DNA of 64,000 bases, from the NCBI RefSeq assembly GCF_039909015.1, contig NZ_CP150919.1, forward strand, positions 1,340,501-1,404,500, in the 5' to 3' direction. The notes below the pieces were generated by a model. The model searched no databases and was not told the DNA's origin. It saw only the letters and a list, made by a program, of their open reading frames with translations. This DNA is from Pseudomonas grandcourensis (GTDB lineage Bacteria > Pseudomonadota > Gammaproteobacteria > Pseudomonadales > Pseudomonadaceae). The translations under genes and the position numbers were made by a program. Shown here piece by piece: positions 29,830 to 38,558 of this stretch; position 1 is the stretch's first letter, and each line of letters opens with the position of its first letter.

Positions 29830-32409
29830 TTAGATCCGTGTCTTTAGTGTATAGAGCATTTCGAGAGCACGACGTGGTGTCATGTCGTCCAGGTCGAGCT
29901 TGGCCAGGTCATCCAGCACCGGGTGCGGCAGGCTGGCGAACAGATCGCTTTGCTGCGGTGCTGCCGGTTTGCCTTTGGCCGGTGCCGGTGTTTCATGGGG
30001 CAGGGCGGTGTCTTCCAGGCGGCTCAGATGCTCGCGAGCACGGGTAATGACCTCGCTCGGTACGCCTGCCAGTTGCGCAACGGCCAGGCCATAGCTCTGG
30101 CTGGCCGGCCCGGGCAGCACGTGGTGCAGGAACACGATGCGTTCATTGTGCTCGGTGGCATTGAGGTGCACGTTGGCCACCAGCGGCTGGGCTTCCGGCA
30201 GGACGGTCAGTTCAAAGTAGTGGGTGGCGAACAGCGTGTAGGCACGCAGATGCGCCAGGCGCTCGGCCGCCGCCCATGCCAGGGACAGACCGTCGAAGGT
30301 GCTGGTGCCACGTCCGACTTCGTCCATCAGCACCAGGCTGCGCTCAGTGGCGTTGTGCAGAATGTTCGCGGTTTCGCTCATTTCCACCATGAAGGTCGAA
30401 CGCCCGCCGGCCAGGTCATCGCTGGAACCGATTCGGGTGAAGATGCGGTCCACCAGCGACAATTCGCAGCTCGCTGCCGGCACGAAGCTGCCGATGTGCG
30501 CCAAGAGCACGATCAAGGCGGTCTGACGCATGTAGGTGGATTTACCGCCCATGTTCGGACCGGTGATCACCAGCATGCGGGTGTTGTCGTCCAGGCTCAG
30601 GTCGTTGGCCACGAACGGCGTGGTCAGCACTTGTTCGACCACCGGGTGGCGACCCTGGGTGATGCGCATGCAGGGTTCGCTGACGAAGCGTGGGCAGTTC
30701 AGGTCGAGGTTCAGTGCACGTTCGGCCAGGTTGCTCAAAACGTCCAGCTCGGCCAAGGCGCCGGCAGTGTCCTGCAGCGGTGGCAGCTGGCTGATCAGGT
30801 CCTCGAGCAGTGCTTCGTACAGCATCTTCTCGCGGGCCAGGGCGCGACTCTTGGCTGACAGTGCCTTGTCTTCGAACGCCTTGAGTTCCGGCGTAATGAA
30901 ACGCTCGGCGCCTTTGAGCGTCTGGCGGCGAATGTAGTCGGCCGGTGCCGATTCCGCCTGCTTGCTTGGCAGCTCGATGAAGTAACCGTGGATGCGGTTG
31001 TAACCGACCTTCAGGTGCGACAGGCCGGTGCGAGCCTTCTCCCGTGCCTCGAGGTCGATCAGGAATTGCCCGGCGTTTTCGCTCAGCGACTGCAGTTCGT
31101 CGAGTTCGCTGTCGTAGCCGGTTTTCAGCACGCCGCCGTCACGAATGACTGCGGGCGGGTTGTCGATGATGGCTTTTTCCAGGAGTGCCGCCAGTTCCGG
31201 GTAGGTGCTGGTGATGGTGGCGAGTTGCTGGAGGTGCGGGGCTTCGAGCTCCGTCATTGCCACTTGCAGTTCCGGCAGTGCGCCCAGGGCGTCACGCAAG
31301 CGGGCGAGGTCGCGGGGACGGGCATTGCGCAGGCCGATCCGCGCAAGAATCCGCTCGATGTCGCCGATTTCCTTGAGCTGCGGTTGCAGCCCTTCGAAGC
31401 GGTAACCGTCGAGCAGGCAAGTGATCGAAGTCTGGCGCGCCAACAGCACGGTCAAATCGCGCAACGGGCGATTTAGCCAGCGGGTCAGCAAGCGGCTGCC
31501 CATGGCGGTCTGGCAGCGGTCCACCACCGATTGCAGGGTGTTGTCGCGCCCCCCGGCCAGGTTGGTGTCGAGCTCCAGGTTGCGACGGCTGGCGCCATCG
31601 AGCACCACGGTGTCGTCCAGGCGTTCATGACGCAGGCTGCGCAAATGGGGCAGGGCAGTGCGCTGGGTTTCCTTGGCGTAGGCCAGCAGGCAACCGGCGG
31701 CGCCGATGGCCAAAGTCAGGTTTTCGCAGCCAAAGCCCTTGAGATCCTGAGTCGAGAATTGCTGGCACAGGCTTTTGAGCGCCGAATCACGCTCGAAATC
31801 CCACGGCGCACGGCGACGCACGCCACGGCGTTTTTCCGCCGGCAGGTCCTTGGGCCAGTCATCCGGGATCAGTAGTTCCACCGGGTTGACCCGCTCCAGT
31901 TCCGCCAACAGATTTTCCCAACCCTTGATTTCCAGCACGCTGAAGTTGCCGCTGGTGATGTCCAGCACCGCCAGGCCGAACAGGCGCTCATCGCCCAGGA
32001 CGGCGGCGATCAGGTTGTCCCGACGCTCGTCGAGCAGTGCTTCGTCACTCACCGTTCCCGGGGTGATGATGCGCACCACCTGCCGGTCCACCGGCCCTTT
32101 GCTGGTGGCCGGATCGCCGACCTGCTCGCAGATCACCACCGATTCGCCAAGCTTCACCAGTTTTGCCAGGTAACCCTCGGCGGCGTGGTAAGGAATCCCG
32201 CACATCGGAATCGCCTGCCCGGCCGACTGCCCGCGGGCCGTCAGGGTGATGTCCAGCAACTTGGCGGCCTTCTTCGCGTCTTCATAGAAGATCTCGTAGA
32301 AGTCGCCCATGCGGTAGAACATCAACTGGTCGGGGTGCTGGTTTTTCAGGCGCCAGTACTGCTGCATCATCGGGGTGTGGGAGGACAGGTCAGAGACGGC
32401 TTTATTCAT
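29830..32409 (-). CDS. mutS: DNA mismatch repair protein MutS
   Basis: MutS recognises mismatches and small loops and starts methyl-directed repair with MutL. The ATG at 32409 ([19 protein letters not shown]) gives the expected 859 residues; an in-frame start at 32457 adds 16 unconserved residues. The mismatch-binding Phe-x-Glu motif is in [14 protein letters not shown]. The ATPase has Walker [14 protein letters not shown], the [14 protein letters not shown] motif and the ATHYFELT segment. A 200-bp gap separates it from the divergently transcribed repressor gene. Confidence 0.96.
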   Translation of the reverse strand: MNKAVSDLSSHTPMMQQYWRLKNQHPDQLMFYRMGDFYEIFYEDAKKAAKLLDITLTARGQSAGQAIPMCGIPYHAAEGYLAKLVKLGESVVICEQVGDPATSKGPVDRQVVRIITPGTVSDEALLDERRDNLIAAVLGDERLFGLAVLDITSGNFSVLEIKGWENLLAELERVNPVELLIPDDWPKDLPAEKRRGVRRRAPWDFERDSALKSLCQQFSTQDLKGFGCENLTLAIGAAGCLLAYAKETQRTALPHLRSLRHERLDDTVVLDGASRRNLELDTNLAGGRDNTLQSVVDRCQTAMGSRLLTRWLNRPLRDLTVLLARQTSITCLLDGYRFEGLQPQLKEIGDIERILARIGLRNARPRDLARLRDALGALPELQVAMTELEAPHLQQLATITSTYPELAALLEKAIIDNPPAVIRDGGVLKTGYDSELDELQSLSENAGQFLIDLEAREKARTGLSHLKVGYNRIHGYFIELPSKQAESAPADYIRRQTLKGAERFITPELKAFEDKALSAKSRALAREKMLYEALLEDLISQLPPLQDTAGALAELDVLSNLAERALNLDLNCPRFVSEPCMRITQGRHPVVEQVLTTPFVANDLSLDDNTRMLVITGPNMGGKSTYMRQTALIVLLAHIGSFVPAASCELSLVDRIFTRIGSSDDLAGGRSTFMVEMSETANILHNATERSLVLMDEVGRGTSTFDGLSLAWAAAERLAHLRAYTLFATHYFELTVLPEAQPLVANVHLNATEHNERIVFLHHVLPGPASQSYGLAVAQLAGVPSEVITRAREHLSRLEDTALPHETPAPAKGKPAAPQQSDLFASLPHPVLDDLAKLDLDDMTPRRALEMLYTLKTRI

Positions 32410-32556
32410 CGGATTGTCAGGAAGCTCGTTGAAAGAGGTGGGGCAAAAGCGGGGCAATGGCCGGGCTTTTCCGCGATGGGCGCAAGGTTACCATGGGCGG
32501 TCTACCCGACGCAGGCACCACGGCCGGGTGACATCTTTTACGATGCAAAAATCGTG

Positions 32557-32574
32557 TTATGCATCGATTATGCA
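32557..32574 (+). promoter_or_regulatory. Candidate repressor operator upstream of the prtR-like gene
   Basis: TTATGCA occurs twice in direct repeat (32557-32563 and 32568-32574, 11 bases apart) just upstream of the repressor. The palindrome TTATGCATAA (32617-32626) overlaps its start region. The ATGCAT core recurs in front of the holin gene. Autoregulation is inferred. Confidence 0.5.
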
Positions 32575-32609
32575 AATCGACATTGTCTTCTTCGAGAAGA
32601 GCAAGCAGT

Positions 32610-33353
32610 ATGTTGGTTATGCATAAACGCAACGTATCTACCGTATTAAGAGCATTGCTCGATCAGCACGGGATCTCCCCTACGGAGCTTCACCGTCGTA
32701 CCGGCGTGCCTCAATCCACGCTCTCGCGCATTCTCAGCGGGAAGATCGTCGATCCATCGGATAAACATATTTCGAAGATCGCCGAGTATTTCTCCTTGAG
32801 CACCGACCAGTTACGTGGTCGCGCGGACGTCTCGTCTGCCGCTAATGCCGGGCGCGCTCCCGTGCATTCGGAACTCAAGGATATAAGTCTGTGGGATGAC
32901 GATACCCCTGTCGATGACGACGAGGTGTCGGTCCCCTTTCTTCGCGAGGTTGAATTGGCAGCAGGATCAGGAAGATTCGTCATTGAAGAAAGCGAGCGCT
33001 CTAGCCTGCGCTTCGGAAAGCGAAGCCTGCGCCATAACGGTGTGCAGTTCGACCAGGCAAAATGCGTGACAGTGCGGGGCAACAGCATGTTGCCGGTGCT
33101 GCGCGACGGCGCCACGGTCGGGGTCAATGCCGGCAAGTGCGGCATTGGCGATATCGTTGACGGCGACCTTTATGCAATCAATCACAACGGCCAATTGCGG
33201 GTGAAACAGCTGTATCGCCTGCCGTCCGGAATCCGTCTGCGCAGCTTCAATCGTGATGAGCACCCGGACGAAGATTACACCTTTCAGGAAGTCCAGGAGG
33301 AGCCGATTGTTATCCTGGGACATGTCTTCTGGTGGGGCATGTACGCCCGCTAA
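32610..33353 (+). CDS. LexA-like pyocin/phage repressor (PrtR-type)
   Basis: The 247-residue protein has an N-terminal XRE-type HTH (PTELHRRTGVPQSTLSRIL) and a C-terminal S24 peptidase domain. The S24 domain shows an Ala-Gly scissile site (LAAGSG), the catalytic Ser in VRGNSMLPVLRDG and a Lys in LRVKQLYRL. Such repressors keep pyocin or prophage genes silent until RecA triggers self-cleavage after DNA damage. A start at 32610 has GAAGAG eight bases upstream; 32619 (MHKRNV) is the alternative. It lies between mutS and a holin gene, where tailocin clusters occur in fluorescent pseudomonads, but no tail genes follow. All key residues are intact. Confidence 0.85.
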   Translation: MLVMHKRNVSTVLRALLDQHGISPTELHRRTGVPQSTLSRILSGKIVDPSDKHISKIAEYFSLSTDQLRGRADVSSAANAGRAPVHSELKDISLWDDDTPVDDDEVSVPFLREVELAAGSGRFVIEESERSSLRFGKRSLRHNGVQFDQAKCVTVRGNSMLPVLRDGATVGVNAGKCGIGDIVDGDLYAINHNGQLRVKQLYRLPSGIRLRSFNRDEHPDEDYTFQEVQEEPIVILGHVFWWGMYAR

Positions 33354-33436
33354 CACTCCCGGCGTTCAGATAAAGCCTGCTTCCCGAGCGGGCTTTTTTT
33401 CGCGAGCTGAAAACATTGGCTCATCTTTTAAATGCG

Positions 33437-33472
33437 TTAATGCATTGACTGAATATGCATCAATGCATAATC
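33437..33472 (+). promoter_or_regulatory. ATGCAT motif cluster upstream of the holin gene
   Basis: ATGCAT or its near form occurs three times in 36 bases (TTAATGCATT, ATATGCATC and AATGCATAAT), 56 bp before the holin start. The same hexamer marks the repressor promoter, suggesting that one regulator binds both sites. Confidence 0.5.
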
Positions 33473-33527
33473 TGCTTGCCTGTCCAGGCAAGAACGCGAT
33501 GTGACCGTTCACTCAAGGAGGCATGAA

Positions 33528-33869
33528 ATGACCGTTGAGCAATATGCGTTGCTGGACATGCCTCTGTGGCTGGTCATCAGCCTGCCAATACTCGGTGGCG
33601 TTACCGGAGAAATGTGGCGTGCCGATAAAGAGGGCGTTCGTGGTTGGCCCCTCGTCCGGCGCCTGAGCCTGCGGTCTGGCTCCAGCATGATCTGCGGTGC
33701 CTCGGTCATCATGCTGCTGCACGCCGCCAATGTTTCCATCTGGGCTGCCTGTGCGGGTGGTTGTTTAGCGGCGATGGCCGGGACAGAAGTAGTTCTGGGG
33801 TTGTATGAACGTTGGGTGGCCAGGCGTATGTGGGGCGGTCATGGCCCGTCCGGTGAAGTCGAAGATTGA
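33528..33869 (+). CDS. Pyocin-type holin
   Basis: The 113-residue protein has a hydrophobic N-terminal segment (LWLVISLPILGGVTGEMW) and two further hydrophobic stretches (GASVIMLLHAANVSIWAAC, LAAMAGTEVVLGLYERW). These precede a short basic tail, a layout typical of small phage holins. It resembles, from memory, the holin of the R/F-pyocin cluster of P. aeruginosa. The ATG at 33528 is preceded by AAGGAG (33515-33520); an in-frame start at 33501 is less likely. In tailocin clusters this gene would be followed by tail genes and a lysin. Here cinA follows directly after 119 bp. Confidence 0.75.
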   Translation: MTVEQYALLDMPLWLVISLPILGGVTGEMWRADKEGVRGWPLVRRLSLRSGSSMICGASVIMLLHAANVSIWAACAGGCLAAMAGTEVVLGLYERWVARRMWGGHGPSGEVED

Positions 33870-33988
33870 TTCCCCCGACAGGCCTTTTCCAGAGCCTCTG
33901 GTTCTTTACATTTTGATCGCTCCTGTCGCTTGCAAGTGCGGTCTGCTCGTGTACGGTTAACCTCATCCCGCCCGATCAGGAGATGACC

Positions 33989-34489
33989 GTGAACGAAATC
34001 ACCCAGCTCGCCGCCGAACTCGGCAGACGCCTGCAGGTTCTCAATGCCCACGTCACAACGGCGGAGTCCTGCACCGGCGGCGGCATCGCCGAGGCAATCA
34101 CCCGTATCCCCGGGAGTTCGGCCTGGTTCGAGGCCGGCTATGTCACCTACTCCAACCGGCAGAAAACCCTGCAACTGGATGTCCCGGTGGAGTTGTTCAC
34201 CACCGTGGGTGCGGTCAGTCGCGAGGTGGTCGAGGCCATGGTGCGGGGGGCGCAGAAGAAAAACAGCGCGTATTTCTCCGTGGCGGTCAGTGGCATCGCC
34301 GGTCCGGATGGGGGAACGGCGAACAAGCCGGTTGGCACGGTATGGCTGGCCTGGGGCGTTGGAGATCAGGTGTTCTGTGAACGGCAGCACTTCCCGGGTA
34401 ATCGTGATGACGTCCGCCGACAAACGGTGAGGGCCGCGCTAGAGGGGCTGCTGCGGTATGCCGCGGCAGAAATCTCAAATCAGGGGTAG
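33989..34489 (+). CDS. cinA: CinA C-terminal-type nicotinamide-nucleotide amidohydrolase
   Basis: This enzyme deamidates NMN to nicotinate mononucleotide and feeds NAD salvage. The 166 residues contain only the CinA C-terminal (PncC) domain, with [20 protein letters not shown] and [24 protein letters not shown] start at 33989, six bases after AGGAG, fits better than the ATG at 33983, which touches the ribosome-binding site. It precedes recA, as in many bacteria, and marks the right edge of the tailocin insertion site. Confidence 0.9.
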   Translation: MNEITQLAAELGRRLQVLNAHVTTAESCTGGGIAEAITRIPGSSAWFEAGYVTYSNRQKTLQLDVPVELFTTVGAVSREVVEAMVRGAQKKNSAYFSVAVSGIAGPDGGTANKPVGTVWLAWGVGDQVFCERQHFPGNRDDVRRQTVRAALEGLLRYAAAEISNQG

Positions 34490-34516
34490 GCGATCCGGAA
34501 TCGCTGTGGAATAATA

Positions 34517-34532
34517 CTGGCTACTTATACAG
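34517..34532 (+). promoter_or_regulatory. LexA box of recA
   Basis: CTGGCTACTTATACAG (34517-34532) has the CTG-N10-CAG architecture of the gammaproteobacterial SOS box. It lies 41 bp upstream of the recA start, so recA should be repressed by LexA. Confidence 0.85.
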
Positions 34533-34572
34533 GTGTTGGCCGTCAGGCCTTATTGATTACGTGAGGACTTTA

Positions 34573-35631
34573 ATGGACGACAACAAGAAGAAAGCCTTGG
34601 CTGCGGCCCTGGGTCAGATCGAACGTCAATTCGGCAAGGGTGCCGTAATGCGTATGGGCGATCAGGACCGTCAGGCGATCCCGGCCATCTCCACTGGCTC
34701 TCTGGGTCTGGACATTGCTCTCGGCATCGGCGGCCTGCCAAAAGGCCGTATCGTTGAAATCTATGGTCCTGAATCTTCCGGTAAAACCACGCTGACCTTG
34801 TCCGTGATCGCCCAGGCTCAAAAAGCCGGCGCGACCTGTGCATTCGTCGACGCCGAACACGCCCTCGATCCTGAGTACGCCGGCAAGCTGGGCGTCAACG
34901 TCGACGACCTGCTGGTTTCCCAGCCGGACACCGGCGAGCAGGCCCTGGAAATCACCGACATGCTGGTGCGTTCCAACGCGGTTGACGTGATCATCGTCGA
35001 CTCCGTGGCCGCGCTGGTGCCAAAGGCTGAAATCGAAGGCGAAATGGGTGACATGCACGTGGGCCTGCAAGCCCGTCTGATGTCCCAGGCGCTGCGTAAA
35101 ATCACCGGTAACATCAAGAACGCCAACTGCCTGGTGATCTTCATCAACCAGATCCGTATGAAAATCGGCGTGATGTTCGGTAGCCCGGAAACCACCACCG
35201 GTGGTAACGCACTGAAGTTCTACGCATCGGTTCGTCTGGACATCCGTCGTACAGGCGCGGTGAAGGAAGGTGATGAGGTCGTCGGTAGCGAAACCCGCGT
35301 CAAGGTTGTGAAGAACAAGGTGGCTTCGCCGTTCCGTCAGGCCGAGTTCCAGATTCTTTACGGCAAGGGCATCTACCTCAACGGTGAGATGATCGACCTG
35401 GGTGTTCTGCACGGTTTCGTTGAGAAGTCCGGCGCCTGGTATGCCTATGAAGGCACCAAGATCGGTCAGGGCAAGGCCAACTCGGCCAAGTTCCTGGCGG
35501 ATAACCCGGAAGTCGCGGCAAAGCTGGAGAAGCAACTGCGTGACAAGCTGCTGTCCCCGTCATCGGTAGCAGATGCCAAAGCTTCTGCGGTCAAAGAGAC
35601 CGTAGACGACCTGGCTGACGCTGATATCTGA
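34573..35631 (+). CDS. recA: Recombinase RecA
   Basis: RecA carries out strand exchange and, as a filament, triggers self-cleavage of LexA and of LexA-like repressors such as the one 2 kb upstream. The ATG at 34573 gives 352 residues beginning [15 protein letters not shown]; an upstream GTG at 34561 is less likely. Walker A GPESSGKT is at residues 65-72, and the loop segment with the MAW-like [13 protein letters not shown] is present. The acidic C-terminus ends [10 protein letters not shown] LexA box lies upstream and recX follows 8 bp later. Confidence 0.98.
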   Translation: MDDNKKKALAAALGQIERQFGKGAVMRMGDQDRQAIPAISTGSLGLDIALGIGGLPKGRIVEIYGPESSGKTTLTLSVIAQAQKAGATCAFVDAEHALDPEYAGKLGVNVDDLLVSQPDTGEQALEITDMLVRSNAVDVIIVDSVAALVPKAEIEGEMGDMHVGLQARLMSQALRKITGNIKNANCLVIFINQIRMKIGVMFGSPETTTGGNALKFYASVRLDIRRTGAVKEGDEVVGSETRVKVVKNKVASPFRQAEFQILYGKGIYLNGEMIDLGVLHGFVEKSGAWYAYEGTKIGQGKANSAKFLADNPEVAAKLEKQLRDKLLSPSSVADAKASAVKETVDDLADADI

Positions 35632-35639
35632 TCGAAGCA

Positions 35640-36107
35640 ATGACCGCCGTACTCGATACACCCGTCGCGGTGCGGCGAACCGCAATGGACCTGCTCGCAC
35701 GACGCGAGCACGGTCGTGTCGAGCTGACGCGTAAACTGCGTCAGCGCGGCGCCATTCCCGAAATGATCGAAACAGCACTCGACCGATTGACGGAAGAGGG
35801 GTTGTTGTCCGAAACCCGTTACCTCGAAAGCTTCGTTTCCTACCGCGCCCGTTCCGGTTATGGCCCTTTACGCATTCGTGAAGAGTTGGGTCAGCGCGGC
35901 CTGCAGCGCACCGATATTGAACTCGCCCTGCGTGAGAGCGGTATCGACTGGCAGGAGCAACTGGCCGACACCTGGCGGCGCAAGTTCTCCGGGCAATTGC
36001 CGGCGGACGTCCGGGAGCGAGCCAAACAAGGCAGGTTCCTGGCGTATAGGGGATACTCCATGGAAATGATCAACCGCCTGTTCAGCGGTCGAGGGATGGA
36101 CGATTGA
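35640..36107 (+). CDS. recX: Regulatory protein RecX
   Basis: RecX binds RecA filaments and limits their growth. The 155 residues are helical and rich in Arg and Glu, with repeated three-helix units (for example [31 protein letters not shown]). It starts 8 bp after recA, so it is co-transcribed under LexA control. A terminator with a TTCG tetraloop follows. Confidence 0.94.
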   Translation: MTAVLDTPVAVRRTAMDLLARREHGRVELTRKLRQRGAIPEMIETALDRLTEEGLLSETRYLESFVSYRARSGYGPLRIREELGQRGLQRTDIELALRESGIDWQEQLADTWRRKFSGQLPADVRERAKQGRFLAYRGYSMEMINRLFSGRGMDD

Positions 36108-36111
36108 ACTG

Positions 36112-36147
36112 AAACGGCCCGCTATTTCGATAGCGGGCCGTTTTTTT
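36112..36147. terminator. Terminator between recX and the LOG gene
   Basis: AAACGGCCCGCTAT (36112-36125) pairs perfectly with ATAGCGGGCCGTTT (36130-36143) around a TTCG tetraloop, followed by more T residues. It serves recX and, because of the A tract on the other arm, could also end the converging minus-strand gene. Confidence 0.9.
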
Positions 36148-36152
36148 ATACC

Positions 36153-37271
36153 TCACGAAACCTTTGACGGCTCCCGGGTGCGTTGTTGTACCTGGGGTTT
36201 TGATTGTGCCCAGTTTTCCGGCAGGTTGATGAAGTCCACAAGCTCGCGCAGACGACCATGATTACGGGCGTTGAAGTTGAAGACCAGCCGCGCCAAATGG
36301 CTGAATTCGGTTTCGTCATGTTCCTCGCCACTGTACGCGCGCTGATGGAAATGATCACTCAGGCACAGGTCGGCGAAAGCCTCCTGCATGTGTTCGAGTG
36401 CGTGGTCGCTGAGTGTGTGATTCATGCGAATCAGGAACTGATGCTTGAGCCAGCGACTGGAGTGGAAGTTGCTGTAGAACTGGTTGATGTGCTCTACCGC
36501 TTCTTCGACGTTGTAGACCAGTTTCACCAGCTTCATGTCAGTGGGCAGGATGTAGTGGTTTTCCTCCAGTTGCTGGTGAATGAAGTCCAGTGCGCCTTGC
36601 CAGAATTTGCCGCCCGGCGCGTCGAGCAGCACCACGGGTACCAATGGACTCTTGCCGGTCTGGATCAGTGTCAGCACTTCCAGTGCCTCATCCAGCGTAC
36701 CGAAGCCACCCGGGCACAGCACCAGGGCGTCGGCTTCCTTGACGAAGAACAGCTTGCGGGTGAAGAAGAAGTGGAAAGGCAGCAGGTTGGTCGTGCCGTC
36801 GACAGTGGGGTTGGCATGCTGTTCGAAGGGCAGGGTGATGTTGAAGCCCAGGCTGTGTGTCAGGCCGGCGCCCTCATGCGCAGCGGCCATGATGCCGCCA
36901 CCGGCGCCAGTGATCACCATCATGTCCGAGCGCGCCAGCGCGGCGCCGAGCTCCCGGGCCATGTTGAAGAGCGGATGTTCCATGGGGGTACGGGCCGAGC
37001 CGAAAACAGTGACCTTGCGCCGCCCCTTGAACTGTTCGAGCACGCGGAAAGCCTGTTCCAGTTCGCGCAGGGCTTGCAGGGTGATTTTGGCATTCCAGCG
37101 ATTGTGGTCTTCCTGGGCCATGCGCAGCACGGTCAGGATCATGTCACGGTAGATCGGGATGTTCGGGCTGTTGGGTGAAATCAGCTTGAGCTGTTCTTCG
37201 ACCTTGCTGATGAGGTCGTGGCCGCTTTCTTCAAAGTGACGGCTCAGGAGGTCATTCGGTTGGTAAGGCAT
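36153..37271 (-). CDS. LOG-family (TIGR00730-like) nucleotide phosphoribohydrolase
   Basis: LOG-family proteins cleave nucleoside 5'-monophosphates such as cytokinin ribotides, releasing the base. The 372 residues have an N-terminal helical part of about 80 residues. A Rossmann-like core follows with VTGAGGGIMAAAHEGA-type loops and the signature PGGFGTLDEALE, which carries the catalytic Arg/Glu environment. It is longer than plain LOG proteins (about 190-230) and shorter than E. coli PpnN. The substrate is unknown. Old annotations call such proteins lysine decarboxylases, which is probably wrong. Two hairpins lie upstream. Confidence 0.85.
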   Translation of the reverse strand: MPYQPNDLLSRHFEESGHDLISKVEEQLKLISPNSPNIPIYRDMILTVLRMAQEDHNRWNAKITLQALRELEQAFRVLEQFKGRRKVTVFGSARTPMEHPLFNMARELGAALARSDMMVITGAGGGIMAAAHEGAGLTHSLGFNITLPFEQHANPTVDGTTNLLPFHFFFTRKLFFVKEADALVLCPGGFGTLDEALEVLTLIQTGKSPLVPVVLLDAPGGKFWQGALDFIHQQLEENHYILPTDMKLVKLVYNVEEAVEHINQFYSNFHSSRWLKHQFLIRMNHTLSDHALEHMQEAFADLCLSDHFHQRAYSGEEHDETEFSHLARLVFNFNARNHGRLRELVDFINLPENWAQSKPQVQQRTREPSKVS

Positions 37272-37751
37272 TCAACTTCTCCTTCTGCACAGAACCCTCG
37301 GCCCGACAACGTAAGTCGGTGCCACGACACTTCATGTGTCGCTGTCTGCCCAGGCCCATGCCTGGGCGACCTACTTGACCCGAAAGGCTCGGATCATCCA
37401 AACAGGCTCTGTTTTCCCTTGGATGAAAGAAACGTTCGCACTACACGACAATCGACGGCCAGCCCCTTTCCGGCCTTGAAAAAGTATAGGTGGATATCCT
37501 GAAATCCAGGCCTTCACAGTGAATTGCGCTGTCTTGATCATTGCGCCACAAAGTCTTTCCTGGCAACCGCTTATTGATGATTTGCAAGGTGCTTTCACCG
37601 CTCGTCTGAACATGCGTCGCATGTGCTGCACTCTGATTTACTAAGTTACAGGCGTCACACGACAACTTTGCGTCAACGGCAGGGCGCACGGTACAAGCAA
37701 TTCAAGGATTTATCACTCAAACATGAGTGAAGTGCAGGGAGGCGGGAAACC
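37272..37751. other. 480-bp intergenic region with two hairpins
   Basis: No convincing gene is present. CGACAC (37325-37330) pairs with GTGTCG (37336-37341), and GCCCAGGC (37348-37355) with GCCTGGGC (37360-37367). The two compact stems stand side by side upstream of the LOG gene, in its 5' leader or promoter. The remaining part, up to the small gene at 37752, shows no clear structure. Confidence 0.5.
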
Positions 37752-37946
37752 ATGGCCAGAGTTGTTCTGGAGATCGATACGCAACTGTATCGATTGCTGA
37801 AGTCATCAGCCGAGACCCATCATTTGAGTCTCGAAGAGGAGTGCTGCCGACGTTTGCGCGGTGGCGAGCGTCGTTCACATTACTTGCAGGCGCTGCTGGC
37901 AGAACTGCGCGCCGAAGATGAACAACGGCGCGCCAATTCCAGGTGA
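37752..37946 (+). CDS. Small unidentified protein, possible ribbon-helix-helix-like
   Basis: This 64-residue protein begins MARVVLEIDTQLYRLLKSSA. A short beta-prone stretch (RVVLEID) is followed by two helices (LYRLLKSSAETHHLSLEEECCRRLR). This resembles the Arc/CopG ribbon-helix-helix shape, but I do not recognise the family. The GGGAGGCGGG upstream is a credible ribosome-binding site, and the frame is supported by normal codon bias. It converges on the next gene with no gap: its stop codon ends at 37946 and the minus-strand gene's stop occupies 37947-37949. Confidence 0.6.
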   Translation: MARVVLEIDTQLYRLLKSSAETHHLSLEEECCRRLRGGERRSHYLQALLAELRAEDEQRRANSR

Positions 37947-38369
37947 TTACTTTTTCTTCTTGGCCGGTTGCAGGCAATCCGACTCCTGGAAGCTTGCGGA
38001 GCCGACCGGGCGGTTGGTCTTCACCTCAGTGAAGTCGTAACGCATGATCGCGCCCTTGGCCATCAGCTTGCGAAACCCTTCGTTTCGGCAGACAGAAGCG
38101 CCCAACTGGAAGTACACGGCTTTCGGGTCTGCACGCATCTTGTCGGCGTGGCTGCTCTGCACGCTCAGGTGGTTGATCAGCTGTTTGCCTTCAACGGTGT
38201 AGCCTTGATCGAGAATGTCTTCGTTGATCGCTCGAGGAGTGCCGACGCTGCTCTGGGTGGCGACGTTTTGCAGCATTTTGTTCAGTTCCGTGTCTTTCAA
38301 GGACGCAGCCTGGGCGTTGAAGGACGACGCCAGCAAAATGGCCGCGGTAGGAACGATAAGGCGCAGCAT
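37947..38369 (-). CDS. Secreted PA3611-like protein
   Basis: The 140-residue protein starts at the ATG at 38369 with a signal peptide (LIVPTAAILLASSFNAQA, cleaved before ASLKD). It ends in a run of four Lys. The frame is open further upstream, but the signal peptide and the AGGAGAG ribosome-binding site fix the start. It resembles, from memory, P. aeruginosa PA3611, described as a quorum-sensing-regulated virulence factor of known structure, which lies in the same recA-proximal region. Two Cys residues (ASVCRNEG and ESDCLQP) could form a disulfide. The biochemical role is unknown. Confidence 0.65.
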   Translation of the reverse strand: MLRLIVPTAAILLASSFNAQAASLKDTELNKMLQNVATQSSVGTPRAINEDILDQGYTVEGKQLINHLSVQSSHADKMRADPKAVYFQLGASVCRNEGFRKLMAKGAIMRYDFTEVKTNRPVGSASFQESDCLQPAKKKK

Positions 38370-38542
38370 GAAACTCTCCTGGTTCAGTGATGCGGGGTTT
38401 GACCCGTCACGTGGCTGTGCGTTCAGTGGCGGCGAATTATAGGGGAGGCGGGCTGGACGGTACAGGCTTGCGCCGGGCGGTCTGGTAAACTGCTGGCACT
38501 TTTTACCCTGTCGAGTGTTTTTCGTGTCGATTTCCCTTCTCT

Positions 38543-38557
38543 GTGGGCATTGCCCAC
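38543..38557 (+). other. Hairpin directly before the DTW gene start
   Basis: GTGGGCA (38543-38549) pairs with TGCCCAC (38551-38557) around a single base. The structure ends one base before the ATG at 38559, where a Shine-Dalgarno would be expected. Confidence 0.5.
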
Positions 38558-38558
38558 T

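Noticed and set aside
32557..33869. Toxin-antitoxin reading of the repressor plus holin pair
   Set aside because: The repressor has an S24 self-cleaving domain and the second protein looks like a pyocin holin, so a tailocin remnant fits better.
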